Shown here: positions 54,345 through 63,589 of the stretch, piece by piece
Numbering within the stretch: the first letter of the stretch is position 1
Layout: each line of letters opens with the position of its first letter
Assembly: GCA_949825045.1 (NCBI GenBank)
Contig: OX463813.1
Span: 24,534,001 to 24,598,000 of the forward strand
DNA length: 64,000 bases
From: Argyresthia goedartella
Lineage: Eukaryota; Arthropoda; Insecta; Lepidoptera; Argyresthiidae
Direction: 5' to 3'
Made by a program: the position numbers and the translations under genes
Notes under the pieces: model-generated
The model's input: the letters and a program-made list of their open reading frames with translations, nothing else
Database searches by the model: none
Told to the model about the DNA's origin: nothing

Positions 54345-54388
54345 TCGCTTCGCTCGCATCTCATCTCTATGAGATGCGAGCGAAGCGA
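54345..54388. repeat. Perfect inverted repeat, 20-bp arms, 4-nt loop
   Basis: TCGCTTCGCTCGCATCTCAT and its exact complement flank CTCT. The arm contains the GCGAGCGAAGCGA motif also seen at 55.2-55.9 kb. Confidence 0.93.
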
Positions 54389-54419
54389 TGTAAACATTAG
54401 AGTATTTATCCTAAGTACA

Positions 54420-54536
54420 TTGTTCGGACGGTTGGGAAACATCGTGAGGAAACCTCCATTATCCGTATAGCTGCGGCGATAGGCTGGCCCCCTGTAACGC
54501 AAATTGGAGTATTGAGCAGTAAGTGGCAACAACAAT
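54420..54536 (+). repeat. Dispersed repeat, GCGATAGGCTGGCC copy
   Basis: AAACATCGTGAGGAAACCTC precedes the core GCGGCGATAGGCTGGCCCCC, and GTAACGCAAATTGGAGTATT follows. The upstream phrase is typical of RTE-LINE-derived 3' ends; that link is inference. Confidence 0.6.
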
Positions 54537-54586
54537 ATAGTGTCAGATATTGTTAAATAAATAAATCAATATTTTTTATATATTAA

Positions 54587-54834
54587 TCCAACTTCCAACT
54601 AATGTTATAAATGTGAAAGAAGCGATGTTTGGATGTTTGGATGTTTGTGTGTTTGTGCCTCAATCACGCTAAAACGGCTGAAAGGATTTGAATGAAATTA
54701 AGCACAGAGATAGTTTATGAGCTAGATTAACATACAGGATACTTTTCATCCGACCGCACCAGAAGGTGGGTAACGTTGTCTCGGTAAATGATGCTTTTTA
54801 GGAAGACGCAGATTAAGTTGCGGGTATCAGCTAG
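54587..54834 (+). mobile_element. Helitron-like non-autonomous element
   Basis: It starts TCCAACTTCCAACTAATGTT and ends GGGTATCAGCTAG followed by T. It has no inverted repeats and no target duplication. A CGCA...TGCG hairpin lies just before CTAG. Helitrons start TC, end CTRR with a 3' hairpin, and insert between A and T. The sequence resembles a short lepidopteran Helitron that I recall; there is no coding part. Confidence 0.55.
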
Positions 54835-55201
54835 TTTTATTAAATATTTATCTACTCTAATCGCTTACTTGATATAATATTTTGAGAAATATATGGGGCG
54901 AGACGGGAATTTCGGAAACTCTTACATAAACATGACTATTCACTTGTAATTTGTAACATACTTTCGGAAACTAGGACAAACTGGTGCTACAGCTCTATCC
55001 GCAAAGTTCCTAATTCTAAACTAGGCTAGTATTAATAAGTTTATTTATTTAAGTGGACGAGCAAACTTTATTCTCTTAATATAAATAGCAATACGGCTTT
55101 AATGTACGAAACTCTAATGAGACTTTTACAATACCTAGTACAAGTTGCTCTATTCTGTACTGTATACTGGAAATTTCAGTTTACTTACCCTCATCGATAA
55201 A
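54835..55201. other. No gene recognised
   Basis: AT-rich spacer before the 530-bp duplication. Confidence 0.45.
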
Positions 55202-55731
55202 AGTACATTACTCTACAAGGGAAGTAAGTGAGCTATTACGGAACGAGATGCAATTTGGTGCCCGTGCGAGCTTCGCTCGCAAAGGGCTCTAAGGATCGAG
55301 AGCACACGAGATATTTAGACGCCCGAGCGAGCGAAGCGAGCAAGGGCGGATATAGTTTGAGGGTGCAATAGCTACTTACAACACGAGAGAAGTATACTAT
55401 TTTACACCTTTCTTGCGAGGAAAATAAAACACAACAAATAAATAATTAATTTGAGATAAACTTTATCAAACTTCAAATAATATCGATTGAATTACCGCCA
55501 TTTTTTTATTTTTTTTTGTGTTGGTTGAGTTTTTGACCAAGGAGGTTTGCATAGCTTGAACTGTAAAGTTGTATGAAAATCCATTACATATCAAGTATTG
55601 CTTGTTCTGCAAAGTAATTTGAAAATGGAACGTAGTTTTCAATGCAGACAATGAATGAATGACGTAAAGACTAACTTACATTCACTCTTTGAACGTAAGT
55701 AAGTAGGTCTTTACGAGCAAGGCAGCTGTAA
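55202..55731 (+). repeat. 530-bp unit, first copy (segments A1 and B1)
   Basis: A1 (55202-55440) starts AGTACATTACTCTACAAGGG and has CGAGCGAGCGAAGCGAGCAA. B1 (55445-55731) starts ATTAATTTGAGATAAACTTT and ends in a hairpin built from GTAAAGAC...GTCTTTAC. Confidence 0.9.
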
Positions 55732-56550
55732 TAGTACATTACGCTACAAGGGAAGTAAGTGAGCTATTACGGAACGAGATGCAATTTGGTGCCCGTGCGA
55801 GCTTCGCTCGCAAAGGGCTCTAAGGATCGAGTGCACCCGAGATAATTAGACGCCCGAGCGAGCGAAGCGAGCAAGGGCGGATATAGTTCGAGGGTGCAAT
55901 AGCTACTTACAACCCGAGAGAAGTATACTATTTTACACCTTTCTTGCGAGGAAAATAAAACACAACAAATAAAATAAAACAATGTAATTTAAATTCATAT
56001 CAAAAAACTAATGAGGTACCTACATATTAATTTTAATGTGATTTTAATAAAAAGTTGTGTGTTTAATTTCTGAATTAGATATTGGGAAAGTATGTTAATT
56101 TTAATAAAGTTACATACTTTCCCAATATCTAATCAGAAATTACACACACAACTACTTATTAAAATTATTGTTTATTGTTATATTATAACAATTTTATTTG
56201 GCAAAAGGTTGTCGATTACATTATCAGCTTCCATATCCACTTCATCACTTGACATTTTTAATTAGGTAATTAATTTGAGATAAACTTTATCAAACTTCAA
56301 ATAATATTGATTGAATTACCGCCAATTTTTTTTTGTGTGTTGGTTGAGTTTTTGACCAAGGAGGTTTGCATAGCTTGAACTGTAAAGTTGTATGAAAATC
56401 CATTACATATCAAGCATTGCTTGTTCTGCAAAGTAATTTGAAAATGGAACGTAGTTTTCAATGCAGACAATGAATGAATGACGTAAAGACTAACTTACGT
56501 TCACTCTTTGAACGTAAGTAAGTAGGTCTTTACGAGCAAGGCAGGTGTAA
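55732..56550 (+). repeat. 530-bp unit, second copy, split by an insertion
   Basis: A2 (55732-55971) matches A1 with few changes. B2 (56269-56550) matches B1 and differs mainly in a T-run. Segment C (55972-56268) separates them and is absent from the first copy. Confidence 0.9.
55972..56268. mobile_element. 297-bp insertion with a long palindrome
   Basis: Arms at about 56040-56095 and 56112-56168 pair (AGATATTGGGAAAGTATGT with its complement). It lies exactly at the A/B junction of the second unit, so it inserted after the tandem duplication or was lost from the first copy. No target duplication is certain. Confidence 0.65.
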
Positions 56551-57196
56551 AAATTTAAAGACGCACCTTCTTGACAACTTCGATACAAATAGCGCCCCTG
56601 TTGGAATTTGTTAGCACCAAGTCTAAGCCAAATTTGAGACAGCGAGCTATTTTGCAATAATGAATAGTTATATTAGCAGGCATCGACAAAACTCTAAGAA
56701 TAGGTATTCCATTTCGCTTAGCATGCACGTTTTGACTTTCTGTCGACGTCGAGTGAGAGATTTAACCTCTTGAATACCACAGGCGTTAGCTAACGCCACT
56801 TTTCCGTGATGGGCAGAGATCGGATATTCGGATGCATATTTACCTAAAGTTAATTTTTGGCTATAATATTATGGAAGCCGCTTCTTATATTATTATTATA
56901 TTTTTGAAAAATAAATCTCGTCATGCCATGAAATCCGGGAATGCATAACGCCTATGGACATACAGATCTGCAAGAAAGAAAAGTTACATAATTTCACTAA
57001 TCACAATAATTTTTAATAATTTTTCCATATATACATGGATTATTCTAAATATAGTTGTAAGCTTATCCTGACATTGTGTGTTATGCCAGTTTGGTAACCA
57101 TCTACTTTACAATATCAGTGCCTCCAGTGAAAAAGGGATTAAGTCGAGTTATTCCCTTTTGTTTCACCATTGGAATCAGCGCATCAAGTTACATAA
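56551..57196. other. No gene recognised
   Basis: No element end other than the mariner boundary at 57199. Confidence 0.45.
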
Positions 57197-57198
57197 TA

Positions 57199-58507
57199 CA
57201 CAGTCAGGTCATAAGTTCTGTCACACAATAAAAACTTTTGAATTTAGAACGCTGGCCACAAAAAAGTTTATTGAATTCGAATTTCGAATTTTTCATGAAA
57301 ATAAAAATGTGTACTTTTTTGAATTTTCCTCATTTTTAAATATGGAGTGGACACTTAAAGAAGACCGTATCGCAGTTATTGCGTTGCATCGTTGCGGTTA
57401 CGCGCCAATTCAGATTTTCGACTTACTGAAAAATTTGAATATAACCAAAAGATTCGTTTATCGTACCATAAAACGATACAATGGAGACTCTAGTGTAGAT
57501 GACAGGTCAAGAAGTGGTCGCCCTCGCTCTGTTAGGACTCCAGCAGTGATAAAAGCTGTGAAGGCGCGAATTCAAAGAAATCCCATACGTAAGCAGAAAC
57601 TGTTGGCCCTTCAGATGGGGTTAAGCAGGACCACGGTGAAAAGGGTGTTAAATGAAGACTTAGGGCTTACGGCATATCGAAGAAAAACAGGACATCGTTG
57701 AGACGCTCGTTTAATGGACCTGAGACTGAAGAGATGCCGCGCTTTGTTGAAGCGGTACGCGGGAAAAAAGCATCGGGAAATTCTTTTTTCGGATGAAAAA
57801 ATTTTCACCGTGGAAGAGAGCTACAACAAACAAAATGATAAGGTGTACGCACACAGCTGTGAAGAAGCGAGCAACCGTATTCTGCGTGTCCAACGAGGTC
57901 ATTTTCCATCCTCGCTCATGGTTTGGTTGGGAGTCTCTTATTGGGGCTTAACTGAGGTACATTTTTGTGAGAAAGGCGTAAAAACGAATGCAGTTGTGTA
58001 TCAAAATACAGTCCTCAAGATCGTTGTGGAACCTGTTTCTCATACCATGTTTAATAACAGGCACTGGGTATTCCAACAAGATTCTGCGCCAGCTCATAGA
58101 GCGAAAAGCACACAAGACTGGCTGGCGGCACGTGAAATCGACTTCATCCGGCACGAAGACTGGCCCTCCTCCAGTCCAGATTTGAGTCCGTTAGATTACA
58201 AGATATGGCAACACTTGGAGGAAAAGGCCTGCTCAAAGCCTCATCCTGATTTGGAGTCACTTAAGGCATCCTTGATTAAGGCAGCCGCCGATATTGACAT
58301 GGACCTCGTTCGTGCTGCGATAGACGACTGGCCGCGCAGAATAAAGGCCTGTATTCAAAATCGCGGGGGTCATTTTGAATAAACTTTATTACCATAAGAA
58401 TCTATGTTTTATTAAGTTCATTTTGCTATATAAATGTTTACATAAATAATAAACATGTCTAAATTATTTCATATTGCCCATGTGACAGAACTTATGACCT
58501 GACTATG
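57199..58507 (+). mobile_element. maT-type mariner transposon (DD37D)
   Basis: The 1309-bp element has TIRs of about 27 bp, differing at one base (start CACAGTCAGGTCATAAGTTC; inverted end CATAGTCAGGTCATAAGTTC). TA target duplications lie at 57197-57198 and 58508-58509. The size, TIR length and single intronless ORF are standard for the superfamily. The transposase has one in-frame stop. Confidence 0.93.
57342..58382 (+). pseudogene. maT mariner transposase with one in-frame stop
   Basis: The ATG at 57342 (MEWTLKEDRIAVIALHRCGY) opens a 346-codon frame. Two helix-turn-helix domains (about 1-118, with the GRPRS linker near 58-62) would bind the TIRs. The DDE/D nuclease has FSDEK (D about 151), VFQQDSAPAH (D about 247) and SPLDYKIW (D about 285). 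There are 37 residues between the second and third aspartates, which defines DD37D, the maT family. TGA at 57699-57701 (about residue 120) is the only disruption I see, in the linker between DNA-binding and catalytic domains. The ORF upstream of 57342 back to 57078 is open but lies partly outside the element. Confidence 0.92.
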
Positions 58508-58629
58508 TATATCAAAAGGACTGTGTAAGTGTTATTCCGCTTTCTAGCTAGTGGCACTAAGACTGACTCACGCAAGCACCATGCTTACTTTTCATATTTT
58601 AGGAGAACTTATCACTTAAAGTTGTTGTA

Positions 58630-58760
58630 ACTTGTTTTCACCTCGGTCTGACGGATTGATTTTTATGCGGTTTTCGGCAAAAGGTAGTAAGTAGACTTTT
58701 CCTTGCGATGGTTCTTAGAGATATTTTATTTAAATCGGCTTAGTTGTTCAAAAGCTTAAG
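58630..58760 (+). repeat. 131-bp-family dispersed repeat, single module
   Basis: GACGGATTGATTTTTATGCG, GGTAGTAAGTAGACTTTTCC and TGGTTCTTAGAGATATTTTA match one module of the 29057 repeat. The CCCCCGACG head is absent. Confidence 0.6.
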
Positions 58761-59007
58761 GAATTACGTAAAAATATATACGCATAAAAGGAATACGCAT
58801 GTAAACGAGAGACAACGTTAATACCTTCCACCTTAGAAAGAAAAGAGAGCACAAACAATGCGCCCGACTCAAACTAAAATAACATATATTTTTTTTTAAA
58901 ATAAACTACACTTTTTTGTCCAAAATATTTTCAAAGAGAGTTTGCGGATACATAATTACCGGCGTGAAAAAGTGTTCGAGTTCAGATAAAATGACGACTA
59001 TAGACAA

Positions 59008-59120
59008 CTGGTTTAGCCTAGCGGATAGTAACCCTGGCTACGGAGCCGACGATCCTGGGTTCGAATCCCGGTAAGAGCAAACATTTGTGTGATGAGCAGG
59101 AATATTTTTTTCCTAGTTGT
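59008..59120 (+). repeat. tRNA-derived SINE family 2
   Basis: GGTTTAGCCTAGCGGATAGT (box A side) and GGGTTCGAATCCCGG (box B at 59058-59068) precede AAACATTTGTGTGATGAGCA and ATATTTTTTTCCTAGTTG. I recall the same head-plus-TTTGTGTGATGA arrangement from Lepidoptera. It is not a tRNA gene, because the acceptor arms do not pair. Confidence 0.72.
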
Positions 59121-59130
59121 AACATGGTAA

Positions 59131-59836
59131 GCTTAAAATTAAGTTCTACTTACTATTAAGTCATACTTAAGCATACAGATTGTAGTAAAACTTCTTTTTA
59201 TTTCATTTAACAACTTACTGGCTGACTAGCCTTCTAAAAAGCAAAGGTTCAGAATTAAAACCTGGAATTTCGTCTGGTAGCTCTTCGATTGTTTTTGACG
59301 CATACTTTCTTTGAGCTCTGAATAGCTAAAACGTATCCTCTACGTCAGTTTATTTTTACCGCCTCAATTATGCCATAGTTGCAGCGATGGGCTAGTCCCT
59401 CATAATTGTTAATAGATGTTAGGCCTTTACTAGATGTTTTGTAATGATTGCTGACCCCACGCTTTGGTATGTATTCATTTGTATGGCTCGTAGCCCTTTC
59501 TATTTTCTGTGTATATAATTTAGTAAATGTTTTGTGTATCTTCATCCCTACTGCTACAACTCCGTCTGCAATGCCTGTGATAGTTAGGTTCCTATTCGGC
59601 TCTCCCACCTCGGCGAGCCTGTCGGAGCATTGCAGACAACCCTGGATCCTGGATTCTTTTCCACTCCTCACACTGTGTCCTCCGCAGGGTTCCACCTGTA
59701 CACCCGCCTACCTACCATCCTGCTCACACCACTGGACCTGAAACCCCTCCTCCAGACCGGAACCGGACTCCTCGGGGCCCTCTATAGGCCATTGTGTGCT
59801 GCCGCTCCTGCTACCGGACCTCATCAGGGGAGTCGC
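59131..59836. other. No gene recognised; one dispersed-repeat core
   Basis: GCAGCGATGGGCTAGTCCCT at 59384-59403 is a fragment of the GCGATGGGCTAGCC family. A GC-richer part at 59590-59830 is open in two frames but resembles no protein I know. Confidence 0.4.
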
Positions 59837-59891
59837 AGCCTATACGCGCAAAGTCCGTCTAATCATTAGACGGACTTTGCGCGTATAGGCT
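59837..59891. repeat. Near-perfect palindrome 1, 27-bp arms, 1-nt centre
   Basis: AGCCTATACGCGCAAAGTCC begins the left arm (59837-59863). The exact complement is at 59865-59891. Confidence 0.95.
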
Positions 59892-59893
59892 CG

Positions 59894-59942
59894 GGTCGTG
59901 GGTCTGAACTCATTAGACTCTAATGAGTTCAGACCCACGACC
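59894..59942. repeat. Near-perfect palindrome 2, 24-bp arms, 1-nt centre
   Basis: GGTCGTGGGTCTGAACTCAT begins the left arm (59894-59917). The exact complement is at 59919-59942. Only two bases separate it from palindrome 1. Confidence 0.95.
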
Positions 59943-60326
59943 TTGCTCTGTCTTCCCTTAAATAAATCTTTGTAAATGTTCTAAACTCTCCTTTCATTCA
60001 AGATATGGAGCCTTAACCGTTTCATAGTCTTGGATGTTTTCTATGTATCTACCTACATAAGTATTTATCTCTATTGAATATATCGTCGTCTAATATCCAT
60101 AACACAAGCCGTGTTGAGCTTCTAGGGCCTATTTCGATTTGTGTAAGATTGGCATCTTATATTTTTAAAAGAAAAAAATAAATAATGAACCTTTAGCCCA
60201 TGCACATAAGCGTCACTGACAGTTCGATTCGCATACTTGTTCGACGCGTAATTATGCCTGCTTCCTACACAGTTTCAGAATTATATGATAGGGCTTTACG
60301 TCAGTCTACTCTACCGTTACATTTAA
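59943..60326. other. No gene recognised
   Basis: AT-rich, no supported feature. Confidence 0.45.
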
Positions 60327-60440
60327 GAGCTCCGTGGTCTAGTTAAACACTCGCTTCTCACGCAGGAGATGCAGGTTCGAATCCCGGTGCTGACCGTGTA
60401 CCAACGAGTTATGAAATTTATCATAAGTAGATTATACGGA
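60327..60440 (+). repeat. tRNA-Glu-like SINE family 3
   Basis: TCCGTGGTCTAGTTAAACAC (box A side), CTTCTCACGCAGGAG (anticodon-like CTC) and CAGGTTCGAATCCCGG (box B) resemble tRNA-Glu. GACCGTGTACCAACGAGTTA starts the body. Acceptor ends do not pair, so it is a SINE head. A diverged copy lies at 41025-41190. Confidence 0.72.
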
Positions 60441-60459
60441 AGTCCTAACAGTGATGGAA

Positions 60460-60595
60460 AACTTCAATCTCGATAGCTGCGGCGATCGGCTAGCCCCCCG
60501 TCACGCAAAAAAGAGTACTAATTAAAGTAGACGCGATGGCACAATTGTGCCTGCCACTCCGTATGGGAAAAGGGGTGACGCTATAATTGTTTTGT
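60460..60595 (+). repeat. Dispersed repeat, GCGATCGGCTAGCC copy
   Basis: GAAAACTTCAATCTCGATAG precedes the core TGCGGCGATCGGCTAGCCCC, followed by CGTCACGCAAAAAAG. It continues to GGGTGACGCTATAATTG. This is the most complete local copy of this family. Confidence 0.6.
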
Positions 60596-60929
60596 TTTTA
60601 CTATGCTATAATCTTTCTTCTTCTTGCTCTTATCCACTTAACCTATTCATATACATATTTACCTCTACTCGGTCTGATTCCATCCAAGCAACTTTAATTC
60701 GTGATTCGCGAAAAATTTAGCCGCAATATCTGTAATATGAGCAAAGGGTCCTAAATTATTACTACCTTAGAGGTGAAGCCAGGAAAAAGCTTGTTACATT
60801 TTCAACTGAAAAAATGGGCAAAAAACCACCTGTTCAGTCAAATGGACTGTCCAATAGAACTAGTGGGAATAAAGAAACTATAACTACCATCGCACATCCA
60901 GGAAACGGGCGTTCAATCAATTATTCAAA

Positions 60930-61190
60930 TTCATTGATTGCTCAGCAAACCCAAGTCCAACTAACCCACCCACTACACAAACTCATAGCCCACAGATCTC
61001 CGAGAACGTTTTGAATATCGTTTCCCCAGGGATAGCATTCGGAGATCCCACACGGTCTTCTCGGTTACTCCTCGGCATAACACGGTCAATTACGAACACT
61101 ATCAGACTGTGGAACGCACTTCCCTGCGCTGTTGGGGATAGTCCCTCAATTTAGAAAAGATTGAAAGTGCATTTCCTTTATTTTCCATAA
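60930..61190 (+). pseudogene. Possible LINE C-terminal fragment
   Basis: Plus-strand codons near 61060-61160 give LLGITRSITNTIRLWNALPC, with the TIRLWNALP phrase common at ORF2 C-termini, then a stop at 61151-61153. Upstream it is heavily decayed. Only a short motif supports it. Confidence 0.4.
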
Positions 61191-61344
61191 TATAACTATG
61201 TGATTCGAGGCGTCTATACATGGTCAATATCAATAATAGCAATGGTCGCCCAAATGTCACGTTCATAGTGTTGTGGGAATTACTGAATGAACTGCCGAGA
61301 TGTGATAGAATTTATTGTTGAATGAATGAAATTTATTCAACACT

Positions 61345-61525
61345 ATACAGAATGATCAATCCAAATGGGTCAGCAGGGAGAAGTCAGAAACTATGAGAGA
61401 TAGCGTCATTTATTCTTAGGAACTATGGCTTCGATTTTAGATTTAATAATAATGGCATTAAATGTTTTTTTCATCTCTCATACATAACCGGGAATCAAAC
61501 CTGGTCGAAGTCTCTGTAAACAATG
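61345..61525 (-). repeat. SINE-like copy with tRNA box B, minus strand
   Basis: Minus strand: CAGGTTTGATTCCCGGTTAT (box B-like), GCCATTATTATTAAATCTAA and TGACCCATTTGGATTGATCA. It is the inverted partner of 61855-62040. Confidence 0.65.
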
Positions 61526-61787
61526 TTAGGTATTAATTTTGCAAGTTTTCTCGTTCTTATTGCGAATCATAAGTCACAAGGATCACATTTTTATTATTGT
61601 TTAAGTAATTAAAAGAAAAACCCTACAATATGATAATTATTTTATTTCAGTAAATTTGATTGATTGATGTGATTCATAATTATGACAGATTCATATTAAT
61701 AACGACATTTTGCTAATTATTTAAATTGTGGGCATTTCAGTCTAATGTTTACACAAGACTTCATAGCAAAAATTTGGTCCTTTTAGT

Positions 61788-61843
61788 GTGTAGTATTTGT
61801 TTGTATCCTGAAAGTATTTTCAGGATACAAACAAATACTACAC
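61788..61843. repeat. Perfect inverted repeat, 26-bp arms, 4-nt loop
   Basis: GTGTAGTATTTGTTTGTATC begins the left arm (61788-61813). The complement lies at 61818-61843 around GTAT. Confidence 0.95.
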
Positions 61844-61854
61844 GCTGTTACATA

Positions 61855-62040
61855 AAGAATATTGACTAGGTTCGATTCCCGGTTATGTATGAGTGTTTTA
61901 AAAAAGGTTTGAATGCCATTATTATTAAATCTAAAATCTACGCCATGGTTCCTAACAACAGATTTCGCTATCTCTTATATTTCTCTCTCTGACTTTTCCA
62001 TTCTGACCCATTTGGATTGATCACCCTTTATATTACGTAG
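61855..62040 (+). repeat. SINE-like copy with tRNA box B, plus strand
   Basis: TAGGTTCGATTCCCGGTTAT is followed by GCCATTATTATTAAATCTAA and TGACCCATTTGGATTGATCA, ending CCCTTTATATTACG. Confidence 0.7.
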
Positions 62041-62920
62041 ACAGAGAATAGTCTATATTCCCTGTCTACAATATGAATGGTTTTTAGATTGATGAAGGGC
62101 GTAACTCTGTTTGGAAAATTTTATTTCGAGTACCTCCAATCGTGTGCAGTGTCGAAGTCCTTGAAGGGTAGCTAATAAGTCGTCAGTCGATAGAGTGTCA
62201 GAGACCAAATCATAGAGGAAACAAAAGTCCAGAAGAAAGCCAGGTTTTTAAAAATCGAGGAACGTATAAGAGCACTCCCGTGACGTACGACATAGAGCAA
62301 AGCGCAGAAACGAATAACCCACAGAGAAACTTTAGATTACATTTCATTCATTCGTTCTTTCATTCCTAAAAGTAATGCCCATCATTATTGTTCATTATAA
62401 CGAATTATGACACTTTTGCTTATCTGCGTGCAGATTTTCGTCGGAAGTAGAATTTTGGGAAACAATATTATTAGTTTTTAGTGAAATTTAGAGTATTTTT
62501 GTGTTTGAAGTAGTCTCTACAACTGAATGTGGTAACCAACATCGAGTGATCCCTTTGGAATCGAGTTTGCGATTACGTGACATTTATTTATATTATTGGC
62601 CTAGTTAGAACGCCCAAGCTATAGGTATATGTATGCTATATTATAGTTTATAAATTGTATGTGTGTGTACATTGTGCATGCTATATTTTGTATAGTTGAG
62701 GTGTATATATTATTTATTAGGTATATTTTATATGAAAGTAATTTTCATACATACAGTTTTATTGTCGTGTTGCATAAACTCTCCTGTCTTGCCTAGGAAT
62801 GCTGAAGAAATCTCTCTGTAGACATAAGCCTGCTTTGCTTATAAAAAGTCTTGTAACTGACTTAACTTTTATATTTTCTGTCTTAAAGAATCTGAAAAAT
62901 AATTATGAATATGTGTACGC
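62041..62920. other. No gene recognised; small hairpin at start
   Basis: GTAGACAGAGAATAGTCTAT and TTCCCTGTCTAC form a hairpin at 62037-62070. The remainder is AT-rich without supported features. Confidence 0.45.
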
Positions 62921-63015
62921 ACTTCACTACCCCAAAAATAGGGTTAATAACCACATTATTAATCCTATTATTGGGGTAGTGAAGTTCTTAGTGGTCTAAG
63001 AACTTCATTACCCCA
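62921..63015. repeat. Compound inverted repeat of CTTCACTACCCCAA
   Basis: Arms 62921-62950 and 62957-62985 pair with about 28 of 30 matches around CCACAT. A second hairpin (TTCTTAG/CTAAGAA around TGGT) and a third CTTCATTACCCCAA copy follow directly. Confidence 0.88.
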
Positions 63016-63589
63016 ACACCAACATAATAGGTATAATCTATTGAAAGATCGAGACGAATAAATACCAATCTCGTTCAATTACCCTTTCTGGACTTTGTAA
63101 AGTGCTTTTCTAGCTTACTTAACTTAGCTTTTTGATGAGTATAAGACTGCTTGCATTTTTTTTAACAGTTGCGCCGGACCAGAAGCATATGTAAACATAG
63201 ATTTTAGTAGAAAACATGTTTTTAGGATAGTTTAGTTTAGGTAAAATATCTCAACACTTGGATATTTTACAGGAGGGGTTACCTCCCCCCCCCCAAACCT
63301 CGTACGACACTGTTGGAAAAATACCCTTTAAAGGCATTGTCGAAATATTTCTCTTTCATCCTGAACTTATTTTTTTACATTGGTCGAACATGTATTTGGA
63401 TTTGGTAATGGGTCGGAATGGGAATAATCTAATTGTGGTAACTCTACTTCATCAATGTTTTATAAATGATGATTGATCAGGATCACAGAAAAACGAATTG
63501 ACCAGCAGGTGACATCCCGTCAAGAAAGCAGAGGCTTCCCAAAACGTGACCTTAGCGGGGGCGGCGAGGGGGTGAGGCGCGGGAATTAT
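63016..63589. other. No gene recognised
   Basis: AT-rich, with a C-run at 63284-63294. A short open frame at 63258-63476 has no recognisable domain. Confidence 0.4.

Noticed and set aside
59008..59080. tRNA gene
   Set aside because: Box A and B are present but the acceptor arm does not pair, and a SINE body follows.
60327..60395. tRNA-Glu gene
   Set aside because: Head resembles tRNA-Glu, but the ends do not pair, the D-arm is shortened and a SINE body follows.
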